DNA of 64,000 nucleotides from Nocardioides marinisabuli (GCF_013466785.1 NZ_CP059163.1:1860001-1924000); one strand, 5' to 3'. Shown: positions 16,593 through 26,381, counted from the stretch's first letter. Notes: a model not told the origin generated them from the sequence alone. Program-made: numbers and translations.

Positions 16593-16938
16593 CAAGCACG
16601 CCGGTAGCGGACGACAAGCGGTCGACGACCCCTGCGCAAGAGCGCACACTCATCGCTATGAGCGGACGTGATGGCGGACGGGGCTGTCCCGCTCGAAACT
16701 GCAACAGTTGCAGATTCGCCCGTCGTCAGCAGCGATGAGCGCGTGGGAGGCGCGCGCAGCCGCGGGCACACTGTGGTCATGATGCTTGGGTCCCCGCTCC
16801 CTGGCGCGGGCAACACCGGCTCCAGCGGCGCCCACTGCTCGTCGGTCTGGTCAGTTGAGACGACATGGCCCAGACGGTGTCGTCAGGGCTGACTGGCGCA
16901 GTCGACGCCGAACAGGACTCGCTCGGTGAGGGCGCGGG
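16593..16938. other. intergenic region downstream of the AbiE-like pair
   Basis: No convincing gene is seen in these 346 bases. Short open frames are present but lack ribosome-binding sites. The only structured element is the inverted repeat at 16699-16713. The GC content is visibly lower than in the flanking ESX genes, suggesting the edge of an acquired segment. Confidence 0.5.
16699..16713. promoter_or_regulatory. CTGCAAC inverted repeat
   Basis: CTGCAACAGTTGCAG consists of two perfect 7-bp arms around one base. It resembles a small repressor operator. No gene start is close, so its target is unclear. Confidence 0.35.
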
Positions 16939-19900
16939 TCAGACGGTGGGGTCGGTCCAGGCCGTCTGCACCACCTCGGTGCCCCGCTCGCGGGTCAGCA
17001 GCCGGCCCCGGCCGGGCGCGGTCGGGGTGGGGCGCAGGGTGCCGATGAGCGGCCCCTCGTCGGGCGAGCCCGAGAGCAGCAGCCCGGGCATCGCCAGGTC
17101 GCGCAACGACTGGATGACCGGCTCGTAGAGGGCGCGCGAGGCGCCGCCGGAGCGACGGGCCACCACCACGTGCAGGCCGACGTCGCGGGCCTGGGCCATG
17201 AGCGGCGCGAGGACCTGCACCGGCGAGGACTGCTGGGTCGCCACCAGGTCGTAGTCGTCGACCAGCACGAAGACCTCCGCGCCCTGCCACCACGACCGGT
17301 TGCGCAGCTGGTCGGGGGTCACGTCGGGGCCCGGCAGGCGCTGCTCGAGGTAGGCGGCCACGTCCTTGAGCGCGGGGCCGGCCTGGGTCGCGGAGGTCAG
17401 GTAGTTGAGCAGGTACTGCTCGGGAACCTCGCCGAGCATCGAGCGGCGGTAGTCGACGACGATGATCTGCGCCTGCTGCGGGCTGCGCGTGCGCATCACC
17501 TCCTGGGCGTAGGTGCGCAGCAGCGCGCTCTTGCCCGACCGGCCGTCGCCGAAGACCAGCAGGTGCGGCTCGGCGTCGGGGTCGAGGGAGACCGGCGCGA
17601 GCTCCTTCTCGTTGACGCCCAGCAGCAGGCGGCCGCCGGTCTTGGCGTCGTCGGCGGGCGCCGGGTCGACCTGCGCCTGCTCGCGGACCCGCGCCAGCTC
17701 GATGCGCTCGGGCAGCAGCCGCAGCTTGGGGCCGCGGGGCCCGGTCCAGGCGGCGCCCACGCGCGCGACCAGGTCCTCGATGCCCTCGCCCAGGGTGCTG
17801 CCGTCGTGGTCCGCGTCGACGCGGGGCAGCGCGCCGAGGAAGTGCAGCTTCGACTGCACCAGGCCCCGCCCCGGCCGCCCGGTCGGCACCAGCGCGGCCA
17901 GCTTGCGGTCGACCTCGGAGTCGATGTGGTCGCCCAGCCGCAGCTCGAGGCGGGTGCCGAAGACGTCGCGCATCGCCGCGCGGAAGTCCGACCAGCGCGC
18001 CGCCCCCGCGACGACGTGCAGGCCGAAGGTCAGGCCGCGCCCGGCCAGCTGCTGCAGCGCCAGCTCGAGGTCGTCGAAGTCGGCGCGCAGGGTGCTCCAG
18101 CCGTCGACGACCAGGAAGACGTCGCCGTAGCCGTCGTCGACGCGCCCGGCGGCCCGGCGCGCGCGGTAGGTCTCGATCGAGTCGATGCCCTGGGCACGGA
18201 AGTAGGCCTCGCGACGGTCCACGATGCCGTGCACCTCCGCGACGATGCGGCGTACGACGTCGGGCTCGGAGCGGGTGCCGACGCCGGAGACGTGCGGCAG
18301 GTCGGCCAGCGGGGCGAAGGTGCCGCCGCCGAAGTCGAGCACGAAGAACTGCGACTCCAGCGGCGTGGTGATCAGCGAGGTGCTGGCCACGATGGTGCGC
18401 AGCAGGGTGCTCTTGCCGCTGCGCGGGCCGCCGACGACCGCGACGTGGCCCGAGGCGCCGGCGAGGTCGACGGTGAGGGTGTCGCGGCGCTGCTCCCGGG
18501 GCCGGTCGACGGTGCCGAGCGGGACGGCCAGGCCGCCGAGGCGGCGCCAGGACGGTGAGACCAGGCCGAGCTCGGGGTCCTCGACCAGGTCGGGGAGCAG
18601 GTCGTCGAGGGTGTCGGGCACGTCGAGCGGCGGCAGCCAGACCTGGTGGGCGGCCGGGCCGTGCCCGCGCATCCGGGCGACGGCGACGTCGAGCAGCGAG
18701 GCCTGGTTGCCGTCGGCGGCCGGCGCCGCCGGGGCCGGGACGGCGGGCTCGGTCTCGGGCTGCTCGAGCTGCTGGACCTCCGAGATCGTGAACGGCAGGA
18801 TGCCGGGCACCTTGCCGCCCTCGTCGCGACGCACGCGCACCCGGCCCGAGGGCGGACCGGAGACGTAGGCGGCCTTGAAGCGGACCATGCTGGTCGGGTC
18901 GGGCTTGAGGTAGCCCAGGCCGGGCACGGCCGGCAGCTCGTAGGCGTCGGGCACGCCGAGCACGGCGCGCGACTCCTGGGCGCTGAAGGAGCGCAGCCCG
19001 ATGCGGTAGGACAGGTGCGACTCGAGCCCGCGCAGGCGGCCCTCCTCCAGCCGTTGCGAGGCCAGGAGCAGGTGCAGGCCCAGGGAGCGGCCGAGGCGCC
19101 CGATGGCCACGAAGAGGTCGATGAACTCGGGCTTGGCCGAGAGCATCTCGGAGAACTCGTCGACGACGATGAACAGCGAGGGCAGCGGCTCCAGGTCCTC
19201 GCCGGCGGCACGGGCCCTCTCGTAGTCGCGCACCGAGGCGAAGTTGCCGGCCTCGCGCAGCAGCTCCTGGCGGCGCACCATCTCGCCCGACAGCGCGTCC
19301 TGCATGCGGTCGACGAGGGTCAGCTCCTGGGAGAGGTTGGTGATCACCGCGGAGACGTGCGGCATCTCGGTCATCCCGGCGAAGGTGGCGCCGCCCTTGA
19401 AGTCGACCAGCACCAGGTTGAGCTGCTCGGGGGAGTGGGTCAGCGTCAGGCCCAGCACCAGGGTGCGCAGGAACTCCGACTTGCCCGAGCCGGTGGCGCC
19501 GATGGCCAGGCCGTGGGGGCCCATGCCCTGCTGCGCCGACTCCTTGATGTCGAGGTGCACCAGCGCGCCGCCCTCGCCGAGCCCGATCGGCACCCGCAGC
19601 CGGTCGCGGGCCGGTCGCGGCCGCCACGCCGCCTGCGGGTCCAGGGTGTGCACGTCGCCGAGCGCGAGCAGCTCCATGAAGTCGGTGGGGCCCGAGATCT
19701 CGCCGCTGCCGGCCCCGGCCTCCGCGCCCGCACCGGCGCCCCCGTGGGTGACCGTGTGCAGCGGGGTCAGCCGGCGCGCCAGCGCCTCGGCGGTCGCCAG
19801 GTCGCACTGGTCGGCGGTGGCGCGCACCGGTGCCTCGCGCAGCCGCACCGCCAGCAGCGGCACCCGGCCGGCGGCGTCGGCGGCGGAGCCGACCTCGAGG

Positions 19901-20973
19901 CGCAGCCGGGTGGCGTCCTCCAGCTCGTCCCAGCGGGTCGGCAGGTCGAGCACGGTGACGCCGTGCAGGCCGTCGGGCGGAACGACGTGGTTGCCGGGCG
20001 GCAGCGCCACCCCGTCGGTGACGAGCAGGATGTGGGGCGAGGCCGGGCGCTCGTCGGCGCCGAAGCGCGGGCGGTCGCCAAGGTCGGGGGGCAGCAGGTC
20101 GGCGAGGTCGTCGAGGGAGGTGGTGACCATCCGCTGCGCACCGACGGCGTCGGAGCGCTGGGCCGAGAGCCCGTGCGGCAGCCACTTCACCCAGTCCCAG
20201 TGCGCCAGGTTCTGCTCGGAGGCGAGCACCGCCACCACCAGGTGCTCGGGCGACTGGAAGGTCGCGGCCGAGCAGATCAGCGCCCGCGCCAGCGACCGGG
20301 CCGTCTCTTCGGCGCCGCAGAGCTCGATGCGGTCGAAGGCCCGCAGGTCGACCGAGGCCGGCAGGTCGGGCTGGTTGCGGTGCACCACGAGCAGGCGGTG
20401 CAGCGCGGAGGCGGCGACCGGGTCGACCTGGTCGATGGGGGCGCTGTCGGGCGGCACCAGCGAGAGCGCGAGCTCCTGGCTGCAGCGGCCGTAGCGCACG
20501 TGCAGGAACTCGGGGTCGCCCACGCCGTGCTCCCACACCCGGGTGCGGTCCTCGGCCAGCGCGGGCAGCGCCGACGGGTCGGGGTGGCGCCAGGACAGGG
20601 CGCGCCGCTGCTGGTCGGCGGCGTCGCGGGCCACCTGGCGCACGGTGCCGAGGTAGCGCAGGTACTCGGTGCGCGAGCCGGTCACGCTCTGGGCGCGCTG
20701 CTTCCGCTGCCGGTCGATCTGGACCACGATGAAGCCGAGGGTGGCGAAGAGGAACATGCCCGCGGCGATGAAGCTGCGCCCGCCGTTGCCCGAGGACTGG
20801 CCCATCGTGGCGACCAGCACGATGGAGCCCAGGCTGCCCAGCATCGGGATCGCGTTCATCAGCACCCCGGCGGCACCCTCGGAGCGGTCGAGCTCGGGAG
20901 GGGCCTGGAGCCGGATCTCGCCGGAGGGCATCTCCGGCTCCTCGAGGCGCTGGCCCCGCAAGGTCGTGGTCAC
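16939..20973 (-). CDS. eccC: ESX/type VII secretion FtsK-SpoIIIE ATPase EccC
   Basis: The 1344-residue product is a full-length EccC. Two transmembrane helices (about residues 30-80) precede three FtsK/SpoIIIE ATPase domains with P-loops IGATGSGKSE (about 490), VGGPRSGKST (about 848) and FGDGRSGKSA (about 1144). EccC is the motor of the type VII secretion machine; it recognises substrate C-termini and drives export. Mycobacterial ESX-1 splits it into two proteins, whereas here it is one. The GTG at 20973 is chosen for a GAGGAG site close upstream; an ATG 111 nt further upstream has none. The gene is divergent from the rest of the locus. Confidence 0.95.
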   Translation of the reverse strand: MTTTLRGQRLEEPEMPSGEIRLQAPPELDRSEGAAGVLMNAIPMLGSLGSIVLVATMGQSSGNGGRSFIAAGMFLFATLGFIVVQIDRQRKQRAQSVTGSRTEYLRYLGTVRQVARDAADQQRRALSWRHPDPSALPALAEDRTRVWEHGVGDPEFLHVRYGRCSQELALSLVPPDSAPIDQVDPVAASALHRLLVVHRNQPDLPASVDLRAFDRIELCGAEETARSLARALICSAATFQSPEHLVVAVLASEQNLAHWDWVKWLPHGLSAQRSDAVGAQRMVTTSLDDLADLLPPDLGDRPRFGADERPASPHILLVTDGVALPPGNHVVPPDGLHGVTVLDLPTRWDELEDATRLRLEVGSAADAAGRVPLLAVRLREAPVRATADQCDLATAEALARRLTPLHTVTHGGAGAGAEAGAGSGEISGPTDFMELLALGDVHTLDPQAAWRPRPARDRLRVPIGLGEGGALVHLDIKESAQQGMGPHGLAIGATGSGKSEFLRTLVLGLTLTHSPEQLNLVLVDFKGGATFAGMTEMPHVSAVITNLSQELTLVDRMQDALSGEMVRRQELLREAGNFASVRDYERARAAGEDLEPLPSLFIVVDEFSEMLSAKPEFIDLFVAIGRLGRSLGLHLLLASQRLEEGRLRGLESHLSYRIGLRSFSAQESRAVLGVPDAYELPAVPGLGYLKPDPTSMVRFKAAYVSGPPSGRVRVRRDEGGKVPGILPFTISEVQQLEQPETEPAVPAPAAPAADGNQASLLDVAVARMRGHGPAAHQVWLPPLDVPDTLDDLLPDLVEDPELGLVSPSWRRLGGLAVPLGTVDRPREQRRDTLTVDLAGASGHVAVVGGPRSGKSTLLRTIVASTSLITTPLESQFFVLDFGGGTFAPLADLPHVSGVGTRSEPDVVRRIVAEVHGIVDRREAYFRAQGIDSIETYRARRAAGRVDDGYGDVFLVVDGWSTLRADFDDLELALQQLAGRGLTFGLHVVAGAARWSDFRAAMRDVFGTRLELRLGDHIDSEVDRKLAALVPTGRPGRGLVQSKLHFLGALPRVDADHDGSTLGEGIEDLVARVGAAWTGPRGPKLRLLPERIELARVREQAQVDPAPADDAKTGGRLLLGVNEKELAPVSLDPDAEPHLLVFGDGRSGKSALLRTYAQEVMRTRSPQQAQIIVVDYRRSMLGEVPEQYLLNYLTSATQAGPALKDVAAYLEQRLPGPDVTPDQLRNRSWWQGAEVFVLVDDYDLVATQQSSPVQVLAPLMAQARDVGLHVVVARRSGGASRALYEPVIQSLRDLAMPGLLLSGSPDEGPLIGTLRPTPTAPGRGRLLTRERGTEVVQTAWTDPTV

Positions 20974-21193
20974 TGCTCTCCTCGGTCGAGCGGGGCGCTG
21001 CGGGGCGCCGCAGGGGGAGTGGGGACCTCGGGCTGGTGGCCCCCGGCGCGTGCTGGGGTGGCCCCCGGCGCCCGTGCCAAGCACTACCCTGCCTCACCAC
21101 GGGCCAAACCGTCCTGACCTCTCCGGACCCCAGGGCCCGCGACGCTCGTCGCGCGACCCGGCGCGGCGCCCGACCGGGAGCGGAGGTGGTCGC

Positions 21194-22579
21194 GTGACGA
21201 CCGGCAGCGAGGCCCTCGACCGCGTGGCGCTGACCGTGCACGGCCCCGCGGGCGCCGTCGACCTCGTCGTGCCCCTGGGGGCCAGCGCCGCCGACGTCGC
21301 CCGCGAGTACGCCGCCCAGGCCGGGCTCGCCCGCCCGCCCGCGCTCGGCACGGCCGCCGGCCGCCGGCTCGATCCCGACGAGCCGCTGGCGGGCGCCGGG
21401 CTGCGCAGCGGCGCCCTGCTCGTCGCCCTCGGCGACCCCGGACGCCCCGACGCGGGCACCGGCGTGCCGGGCCCCGTCCCCGAGCGGCGTACCGACGCCA
21501 CGGCGCCCGGCCCGGTCGCGGGGGCCTGGGTGGGGGCCTGGATGGGGGTGGCCGCGGGCCTGGCCGCCCTGGCCGGGTGGGCCGCGGCCCGTGCCGACGG
21601 CGCCCTGCACCAGGCGAGCGTCGGGCTGCTGGTGCTGGCCGCGCTGGTGGGGGTGCTCCCGCTGGGCCGGCTGGCGGCGCACCGGGTCGTGGCCGCCCCC
21701 GCCTTCGCCGGGGCGGCCGCCTTCGCGGTGGTCTGGGAGCCGGAGGTGGTGCTGCGACCCACCGCGGTCGGGGTGGCGGCGCTGGTCGCGGCGCTGGCCG
21801 CCGCCGTGGGCCGGTCCCTCTCGCGCGCCCAGGAGCAGGTGCTGCGGGTGTGGGTGGTCGTGGGCGCGGGCGTCTTCGGCCTCACCGTCGCCGGCGCCCT
21901 CGTGGGCGCCCCGACGGCCCTGGTGTGGGGCGTGCTCCTGGTGCTGGCCGTCCTCGCCCCGCGCTTCGTGCCAGGTCTGGCCGTCGACGTGCCCGACCAG
22001 CTGCTCCTCGACCTCGAGCGCCTCGCCGTCACCGCCTGGTCCGCGCGCGAGCGCCCGGCGGGGCGGCGCGGGCGCACGATCGTGGCCCCCGAGGCGGTGG
22101 CCGAGGTCGCCGCCGGCGGCGCGCGCACCGTCACGGCCGCCTGCGCGGCGGTGGTGGCGGTCGCGGTGGTCGCCGCGAGCGGCCTGCTGGGTGCCGTCGA
22201 GGCCGGTGTCGACGTCGTGGGGGCCCGGGTGATGGTGCTGTTCTCGGGGGCGGCGATCGTGCTGGCGGCGCGCAGCTACCGCCACCGGGCCGCCAGGGCG
22301 CTGCTGCGCCTGGCGGGCCTGGGCTGCTGGGTGGCGCTGGGCGTCGACGTCGCGCCGGCCCTGCAGGGGAGCGCCGGGATGGCGGTGGCCGTGGGTGCGG
22401 TGCTGGTGGCCGGCCTCGTGGTGCCGGTGGCGGTGGCGACGGGCCGCGGCTGGCGCTCGGCCTGGTGGGCCCGCCGGGCCGAGGTCGCCGAGGGCCTGTC
22501 CTCCGCGCTGGCGCTGTCCGCGCTGGTCGTCGCCTGCGGGTTCTTCCGCCACCTGTGGGAATCCATCCCCGATGTTTAG
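21194..22579 (+). CDS. EccD-like membrane component of the ESX system, copy 1
   Basis: The GTG at 21194 opens a 461-residue product. An N-terminal ubiquitin-like (YukD) domain covers about residues 1-90, including VALTVHGPAGAVDLVVPLG and the RRLDPDEPLAGAGLRSG turn. About 11 transmembrane helices follow. This is the EccD architecture: EccD forms the hydrophobic barrel lining the inner-membrane pore and is normally a homodimer. A second EccD-like gene of the same length follows at 23529, so this locus may use a heterodimer. Copy 1 is divergent from eccC, with about 220 bp between the starts. It is more diverged than copy 2, so the function is inferred from architecture. Confidence 0.78.
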   Translation: MTTGSEALDRVALTVHGPAGAVDLVVPLGASAADVAREYAAQAGLARPPALGTAAGRRLDPDEPLAGAGLRSGALLVALGDPGRPDAGTGVPGPVPERRTDATAPGPVAGAWVGAWMGVAAGLAALAGWAAARADGALHQASVGLLVLAALVGVLPLGRLAAHRVVAAPAFAGAAAFAVVWEPEVVLRPTAVGVAALVAALAAAVGRSLSRAQEQVLRVWVVVGAGVFGLTVAGALVGAPTALVWGVLLVLAVLAPRFVPGLAVDVPDQLLLDLERLAVTAWSARERPAGRRGRTIVAPEAVAEVAAGGARTVTAACAAVVAVAVVAASGLLGAVEAGVDVVGARVMVLFSGAAIVLAARSYRHRAARALLRLAGLGCWVALGVDVAPALQGSAGMAVAVGAVLVAGLVVPVAVATGRGWRSAWWARRAEVAEGLSSALALSALVVACGFFRHLWESIPDV

Positions 22580-22732
22580 AGGGTAAAGGCCGGGGTAGAG
22601 GTCTGCGCGACAGCTCCATGCCGGGTCCGCGATGACGACACCGAATCGGCCCGCAGGCTGAAACGACAGATCCAGCGCGCACCCAGCGCAGACACCCGTG
22701 GCGACCCGGTCGCGACGGGAGAGGAGCAGGAG

Positions 22733-23059
22733 ATGAGCAACGAGTTCGGACAGGGCGAGAAGACCCTCAGCCGGGCGGCCGGCATGGTCGCCCAGGCCCG
22801 TGGCGAGTTCGACGGCATCAGCAAGACGCTGATGGGCAACGTCGAGGCGATGCGCTCGCAGTGGGGCGGTCAGGGGTCGGTGGCCTTCCAGGCGCTGGCC
22901 ATGGCCTGGAACGAGAAGCAGCAGAAGATCGTCAGTGCGCTCAACGAGTTCGAGTCGAACCTGGTGACCACCGAGAAGGACAACATGGCCACCGACGACT
23001 CCCAGTCGTCGTCCATGACGTCGCTGCAGAACAGCCTCGGCCAGCTGCCCAACGGCTGA
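22733..23059 (+). CDS. WXG100 family ESX substrate (EsxA/EsxB-like), first of pair
   Basis: The 108-residue product is a helical hairpin with the W44-G-G46 turn (SQWGGQG) characteristic of WXG100 proteins. The start is supported by a GGAGAGGAGCAGGAG purine tract. It pairs with the next gene, 46 nt downstream, and the two would form the usual antiparallel Esx heterodimer that is exported by the ESX machine. The C-terminal tail is polar and Ser-rich (DDSQSSSMTSLQ) and has no YxxxD motif, so export probably depends on the partner. Confidence 0.93.
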   Translation: MSNEFGQGEKTLSRAAGMVAQARGEFDGISKTLMGNVEAMRSQWGGQGSVAFQALAMAWNEKQQKIVSALNEFESNLVTTEKDNMATDDSQSSSMTSLQNSLGQLPNG

Positions 23060-23105
23060 GCCCCCCACCAAGCGCACCCACACTCACGGACCTGGAGAAC
23101 CCCAG

Positions 23106-23402
23106 ATGATGAACGACGGCATCCGCGTCAACCACGCCGGGCTCGACACCGGCGCCGGCGACCTCGCCAACGGCGTCAAGCAGATCGAGGACCGCATGAA
23201 CCGTCTCGAGGACGACCTCAAGGAGCTCAAGGGCGCCTGGGTCGGAGACGCCAAGGACTCCTACGCGGTCGCGAAGGCCAAGTGGGACCAGGCGATCCTC
23301 GAGATGAAGGACCTGCTGCAGAAGACCAGCGTGGCCGTGTCGCAGGCCAACCAGGACTACCGCTCCGCCGACCAGCGGGGCGCCTCGCTGTTCAACGGCT
23401 GA
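23106..23402 (+). CDS. WXG100 family ESX substrate, second of pair
   Basis: This 98-residue helical-hairpin protein has the W45-V-G47 turn. It carries a C-terminal Y85-R-S-A-D89, which matches the YxxxD/E general type VII secretion motif read by EccC. The start ATG-ATG is ambiguous by one residue and follows GGAGAACCCCAG. With its partner it would make the exported heterodimer. A strong terminator follows 35 nt after the stop, so this pair can be transcribed separately from eccD2-eccB-mycP. Confidence 0.93.
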   Translation: MMNDGIRVNHAGLDTGAGDLANGVKQIEDRMNRLEDDLKELKGAWVGDAKDSYAVAKAKWDQAILEMKDLLQKTSVAVSQANQDYRSADQRGASLFNG

Positions 23403-23436
23403 GCCGCAGCAGGCACCACCGCACGACGCACGAGTC

Positions 23437-23476
23437 CACCAGGGGGCCGGCACCGCGAGGTGCCGGCCCCCTGGTG
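23437..23476 (+). terminator. strong hairpin terminator after the esx pair
   Basis: Arms CACCAGGGGGCCGGCACC and GGTGCCGGCCCCCTGGTG form an 18-bp perfect stem closed by a GCGA tetraloop. There is no T-run, as is common for actinobacterial terminators. It would cap the abundant esx mRNA and lower expression of the downstream secretion genes. Confidence 0.8.
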
Positions 23477-23528
23477 ACGCGCCGCAGTAGCATCACCGTC
23501 CGGTCGAGACCTCCGGCGAGGAGACGAG

Positions 23529-24914
23529 ATGAGCCCCCCGATCAGCCCGGCGCCCGTGAGCGCCACCGGTCTGGTGCGCGTGACCGTCGCCTCCGGCACC
23601 CGGCGCGTCGACCTGGTCCTGCCCGGGGCGGTCCCGGTGGCCGAGCTGGTGCCCGAGCTGGCCCGCAGCGTCGGGCTGCTCGACCCGCTCACGGTGCACG
23701 GCGGCTACCGCGTGCTGACCGCCGAGGGCCGGCTCCTGGCCGCCGACGCCGGCCTCGTCGTCCAGGGCGTCGAGGACGGCGCGCTGCTCACGGTGACCGC
23801 CGGGGTCGACGACGAGCCGCCACGGGTCTACGACGACGTCGTCGAGGCGATGACCGACGTGGTCGAGCGCGACCTGCGCCCCTGGTCGCCGGCCTCGGGG
23901 CGGCGTACCGCCCTGGGGGCCGCGGGGCTGCTGATGGCGATGGGCGCCGCCGCTCTGCTCGTGCAGAGCGACACCCTGCTCGCCGGCAGTGCCGCCGGTG
24001 TCGTGGCCGCCGTGCTGGTGGCCGGTGCCGTGGTCCTCTCCCGCGCCCAGGACGAGCCCGAGGCGGCCGTCGCGGTCGCCTGGATGGGCACGGCGTACGC
24101 CGCCGTGGCGGGGCTGCTGCTGGCCCAGGACGGCGCCCCGCTGACCGACCTCTCCGACCTGGCCGGCGTGGCCGTGGCCACCGCCGGCCTCGGCGCCGTG
24201 GTGGCGGGCCTCGTCGCGCTGCTCGGGCTCGGCGACGGGCGGGCGCTGGTGCTGCCGCCGGTGGTCGTGGGCGCCGCCTTCACCGTCGTGGGGCTGGTGC
24301 TGCGCACCGGCGACGTCGACGCCGGCGTGCTGCTCGCGACCGTGCTGGTGCTGGTCGTGCTGATGGGCAGCCTGTTCCCGTGGCTGGCCCTCGGCATGAC
24401 CGGAGCCCGGGTGGAGCAGATCTACAGCACCGCCGACATCACCGCCGACCCCGACGAGGTCGACCCGGACCAGGTCGGGCGCGAGGCCCGGCTGGCCCAC
24501 GAGATCCTGCTGGCCATCACCGCGACGGTGGGGCTGCTGCTCGTGCTGGTGGCCCCGGTCGCGGTCGCGCTGGGGGTCTCCGGCACGCTGCTGGCGCTGG
24601 TCTGCTGCCTGGTCGTGATGCTGCGCACCCGTCAGTACCGCACCGGCAGCGAGGTCCTCGTCGGGCTGGTCTCCGGGATCGCCGGGCTGGCCTCGGTCGC
24701 CGTCGCGCTGCTGTGGCTGCAGCCGCAGTGGCGGCCCACCACCGCGCTGGTGCTGGCCGCCGCGGGGGCCGTGCTGCTGGCGGTCACCCTGCTGCCCGCC
24801 ACCCCGTCGGTGCGCCGCGGCCGCCTCGGCGACGTGGCCGAGAGCATCTGCCTGCTGACGCTCGTCCCGCTCGCGCTGGTCGCCACCGGCGTCTTCTCGG
24901 CGATCGCCGGCTGA
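23529..24914 (+). CDS. eccD: ESX membrane channel component EccD, copy 2
   Basis: The ATG at 23529 has a GAGGAG site. The 461-residue product has an N-terminal ubiquitin-like domain (about residues 12-95, with VRVTVASGTRRVDLVLPG) and about 11 transmembrane helices. The loop after helix 6 contains an acidic ITADPDEVDPDQV segment, as in EccD. EccD forms the inner-membrane barrel of the ESX core complex with EccB, EccC and EccE. The gene is followed after 3 nt by eccB, so the two are in one operon. It matches the EccD family better than the copy at 21194. Confidence 0.9.
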   Translation: MSPPISPAPVSATGLVRVTVASGTRRVDLVLPGAVPVAELVPELARSVGLLDPLTVHGGYRVLTAEGRLLAADAGLVVQGVEDGALLTVTAGVDDEPPRVYDDVVEAMTDVVERDLRPWSPASGRRTALGAAGLLMAMGAAALLVQSDTLLAGSAAGVVAAVLVAGAVVLSRAQDEPEAAVAVAWMGTAYAAVAGLLLAQDGAPLTDLSDLAGVAVATAGLGAVVAGLVALLGLGDGRALVLPPVVVGAAFTVVGLVLRTGDVDAGVLLATVLVLVVLMGSLFPWLALGMTGARVEQIYSTADITADPDEVDPDQVGREARLAHEILLAITATVGLLLVLVAPVAVALGVSGTLLALVCCLVVMLRTRQYRTGSEVLVGLVSGIAGLASVAVALLWLQPQWRPTTALVLAAAGAVLLAVTLLPATPSVRRGRLGDVAESICLLTLVPLALVATGVFSAIAG

Positions 24915-24917
24915 GCC

Positions 24918-26381
24918 GTGGCCACCAAGCGCGACCTCGTCGAGGCGCACGCCTTCAGCAGGCGCCGCCTGGTGACGGCCTTCGTCTCCGGCGCCCCCGG
25001 CGGCCGCGAGGTCGAGCCCGCGCGGCCCGGTCGCACCATCGTCGGCGGCGTCGCGCTGGGCGTGCTGCTGGTGGCCGGTGCCGCCATCACCGGCGTCTTC
25101 ACCGACAACGCCCCCACCGACTGGGACGAGCCGGGCCTGGTCATCAGCAAGGAGCAGGGCGCGGCGTACGTCATCCTCGAGGAGGGCGCCGACCCCGACC
25201 CCGACCCCGACGCGGAGACCGACGGCGACGCCGGGCCGCAGCTGCGGCCGGTCCTCAACATCACCTCGGCCCACCTGATCCTGGGCGCCGAGGGGCTCGA
25301 GCCCCGCATCGTCTCGCAGGAGACGATCGAGACCCGGCCGCTGGGCGAGGACATCGGCATCCTCGACGCGCCCGCGAGCCTGCCCGGCACCGACGCGCTG
25401 GTCGAGTCGGGGTGGAGCGCCTGCACCGGCGACGGGCTGGGGCTCAAGGTGGCGCTCAGCGAGACCCCCGAGGTCACCGCCGCGCCGGGCACGGCGTTCC
25501 TGGTCAAGGTCGCCACCCGCAGCCGCAGCGACGCGGCGTACTGGGTCGTGGCGACCGCGGAGCGCACCGGGCAGGAGACCGAGGCCTACCGCTACGCGCT
25601 GACCATGCCCGGCGGGTCCCAGCGCAACGCGTTCCTCGCCGCGCTCGACCTGCCGCTGCTCGACACCGCGACCAAGGTGCCGGCGGAGTGGCTCGAGCTC
25701 TTCCCGCGCGGCGCCGACCTCGACGCCGGCAGCTTCGACGTGCCCGGGCTCGGCGACCCGCTGCCCGGTGGCGGCGGGCGCATCGGCGACTACGTCGTCG
25801 ACGAGGGCGGCGGGGGCTACCTGGTCACCGCCGACGGCGCCGAGCTGCTCGACGAGTTCGCGCTGCAGGTGCTGGCCGCCTCCGAGCTGCCCGGCGGCCG
25901 GCTGCCCCGGGAGCTCGCCGAGCTGCCCTCGGGCAGCGACGGGTCGTCGCTGGTCGCGGCCAACCGCTGGCCCGAGGACGTGCTCGACGACGAGCCCGGC
26001 GAGCACTGCGCGCTGCTGGAGACCGCGGCGGGCGAGGCCCCCCGGGTCCAGGTCGCGGTCAACCCCGTCGGCGAGGCCGCGGCGCTCGACGTCCCCCGCG
26101 GCGAGCGGGTCGTCGAGGTCGAGCCCGGCGGCGGCGCCTACGTCATGAGCGGCGGCTGGGGCGACGTCGAGAGCGGCAGCCGCTGGGCGGTCGACCAGAA
26201 GGGCCGCGCCAACGCGCTGGTCGGCGACGACACGCCGACGCTGCTCGGCTACGGCGGGTACGACCCGGTGCTGGTGCCCGACGCGTGGCTCGAGCTCTTC
26301 GCCCAGGGCGTGCCGCTCTCCCAGGCGGCCGCGCTCTGCCCGCCCGACCGCGACCCGGACGCCGGGTCGGGCTGCGCGTGA
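24918..26381 (+). CDS. eccB: ESX core component EccB
   Basis: The 487-residue product has a basic cytosolic N-terminus (ATKRDLVEAHAFSRRRLV). One transmembrane helix (about residues 38-62) and a large extracytoplasmic domain follow. Repeated LLxxF/YPRGxxL and PAEWLELFP units are typical of the EccB/YukC-like R-repeats. It contains C-pairs (SACTG, GEHCALL) that could form disulphides and an acidic DPDPDPDAETD loop. EccB sits at the periphery of the ESX hexameric complex. Its GTG start lies 3 nt after eccD, and its stop overlaps the mycosin start by GTGA. Confidence 0.92.
   Translation: MATKRDLVEAHAFSRRRLVTAFVSGAPGGREVEPARPGRTIVGGVALGVLLVAGAAITGVFTDNAPTDWDEPGLVISKEQGAAYVILEEGADPDPDPDAETDGDAGPQLRPVLNITSAHLILGAEGLEPRIVSQETIETRPLGEDIGILDAPASLPGTDALVESGWSACTGDGLGLKVALSETPEVTAAPGTAFLVKVATRSRSDAAYWVVATAERTGQETEAYRYALTMPGGSQRNAFLAALDLPLLDTATKVPAEWLELFPRGADLDAGSFDVPGLGDPLPGGGGRIGDYVVDEGGGGYLVTADGAELLDEFALQVLAASELPGGRLPRELAELPSGSDGSSLVAANRWPEDVLDDEPGEHCALLETAAGEAPRVQVAVNPVGEAAALDVPRGERVVEVEPGGGAYVMSGGWGDVESGSRWAVDQKGRANALVGDDTPTLLGYGGYDPVLVPDAWLELFAQGVPLSQAAALCPPDRDPDAGSGCA

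Noticed and set aside
16883..23083. An open frame of more than 2000 codons antisense to and across the ESX genes
   Set aside because: It is a high-GC shadow: its sequence is Arg/Gly/Ala/Pro/His-rich with no domain, while the overlapping frames give EccC, EccD and Esx proteins.
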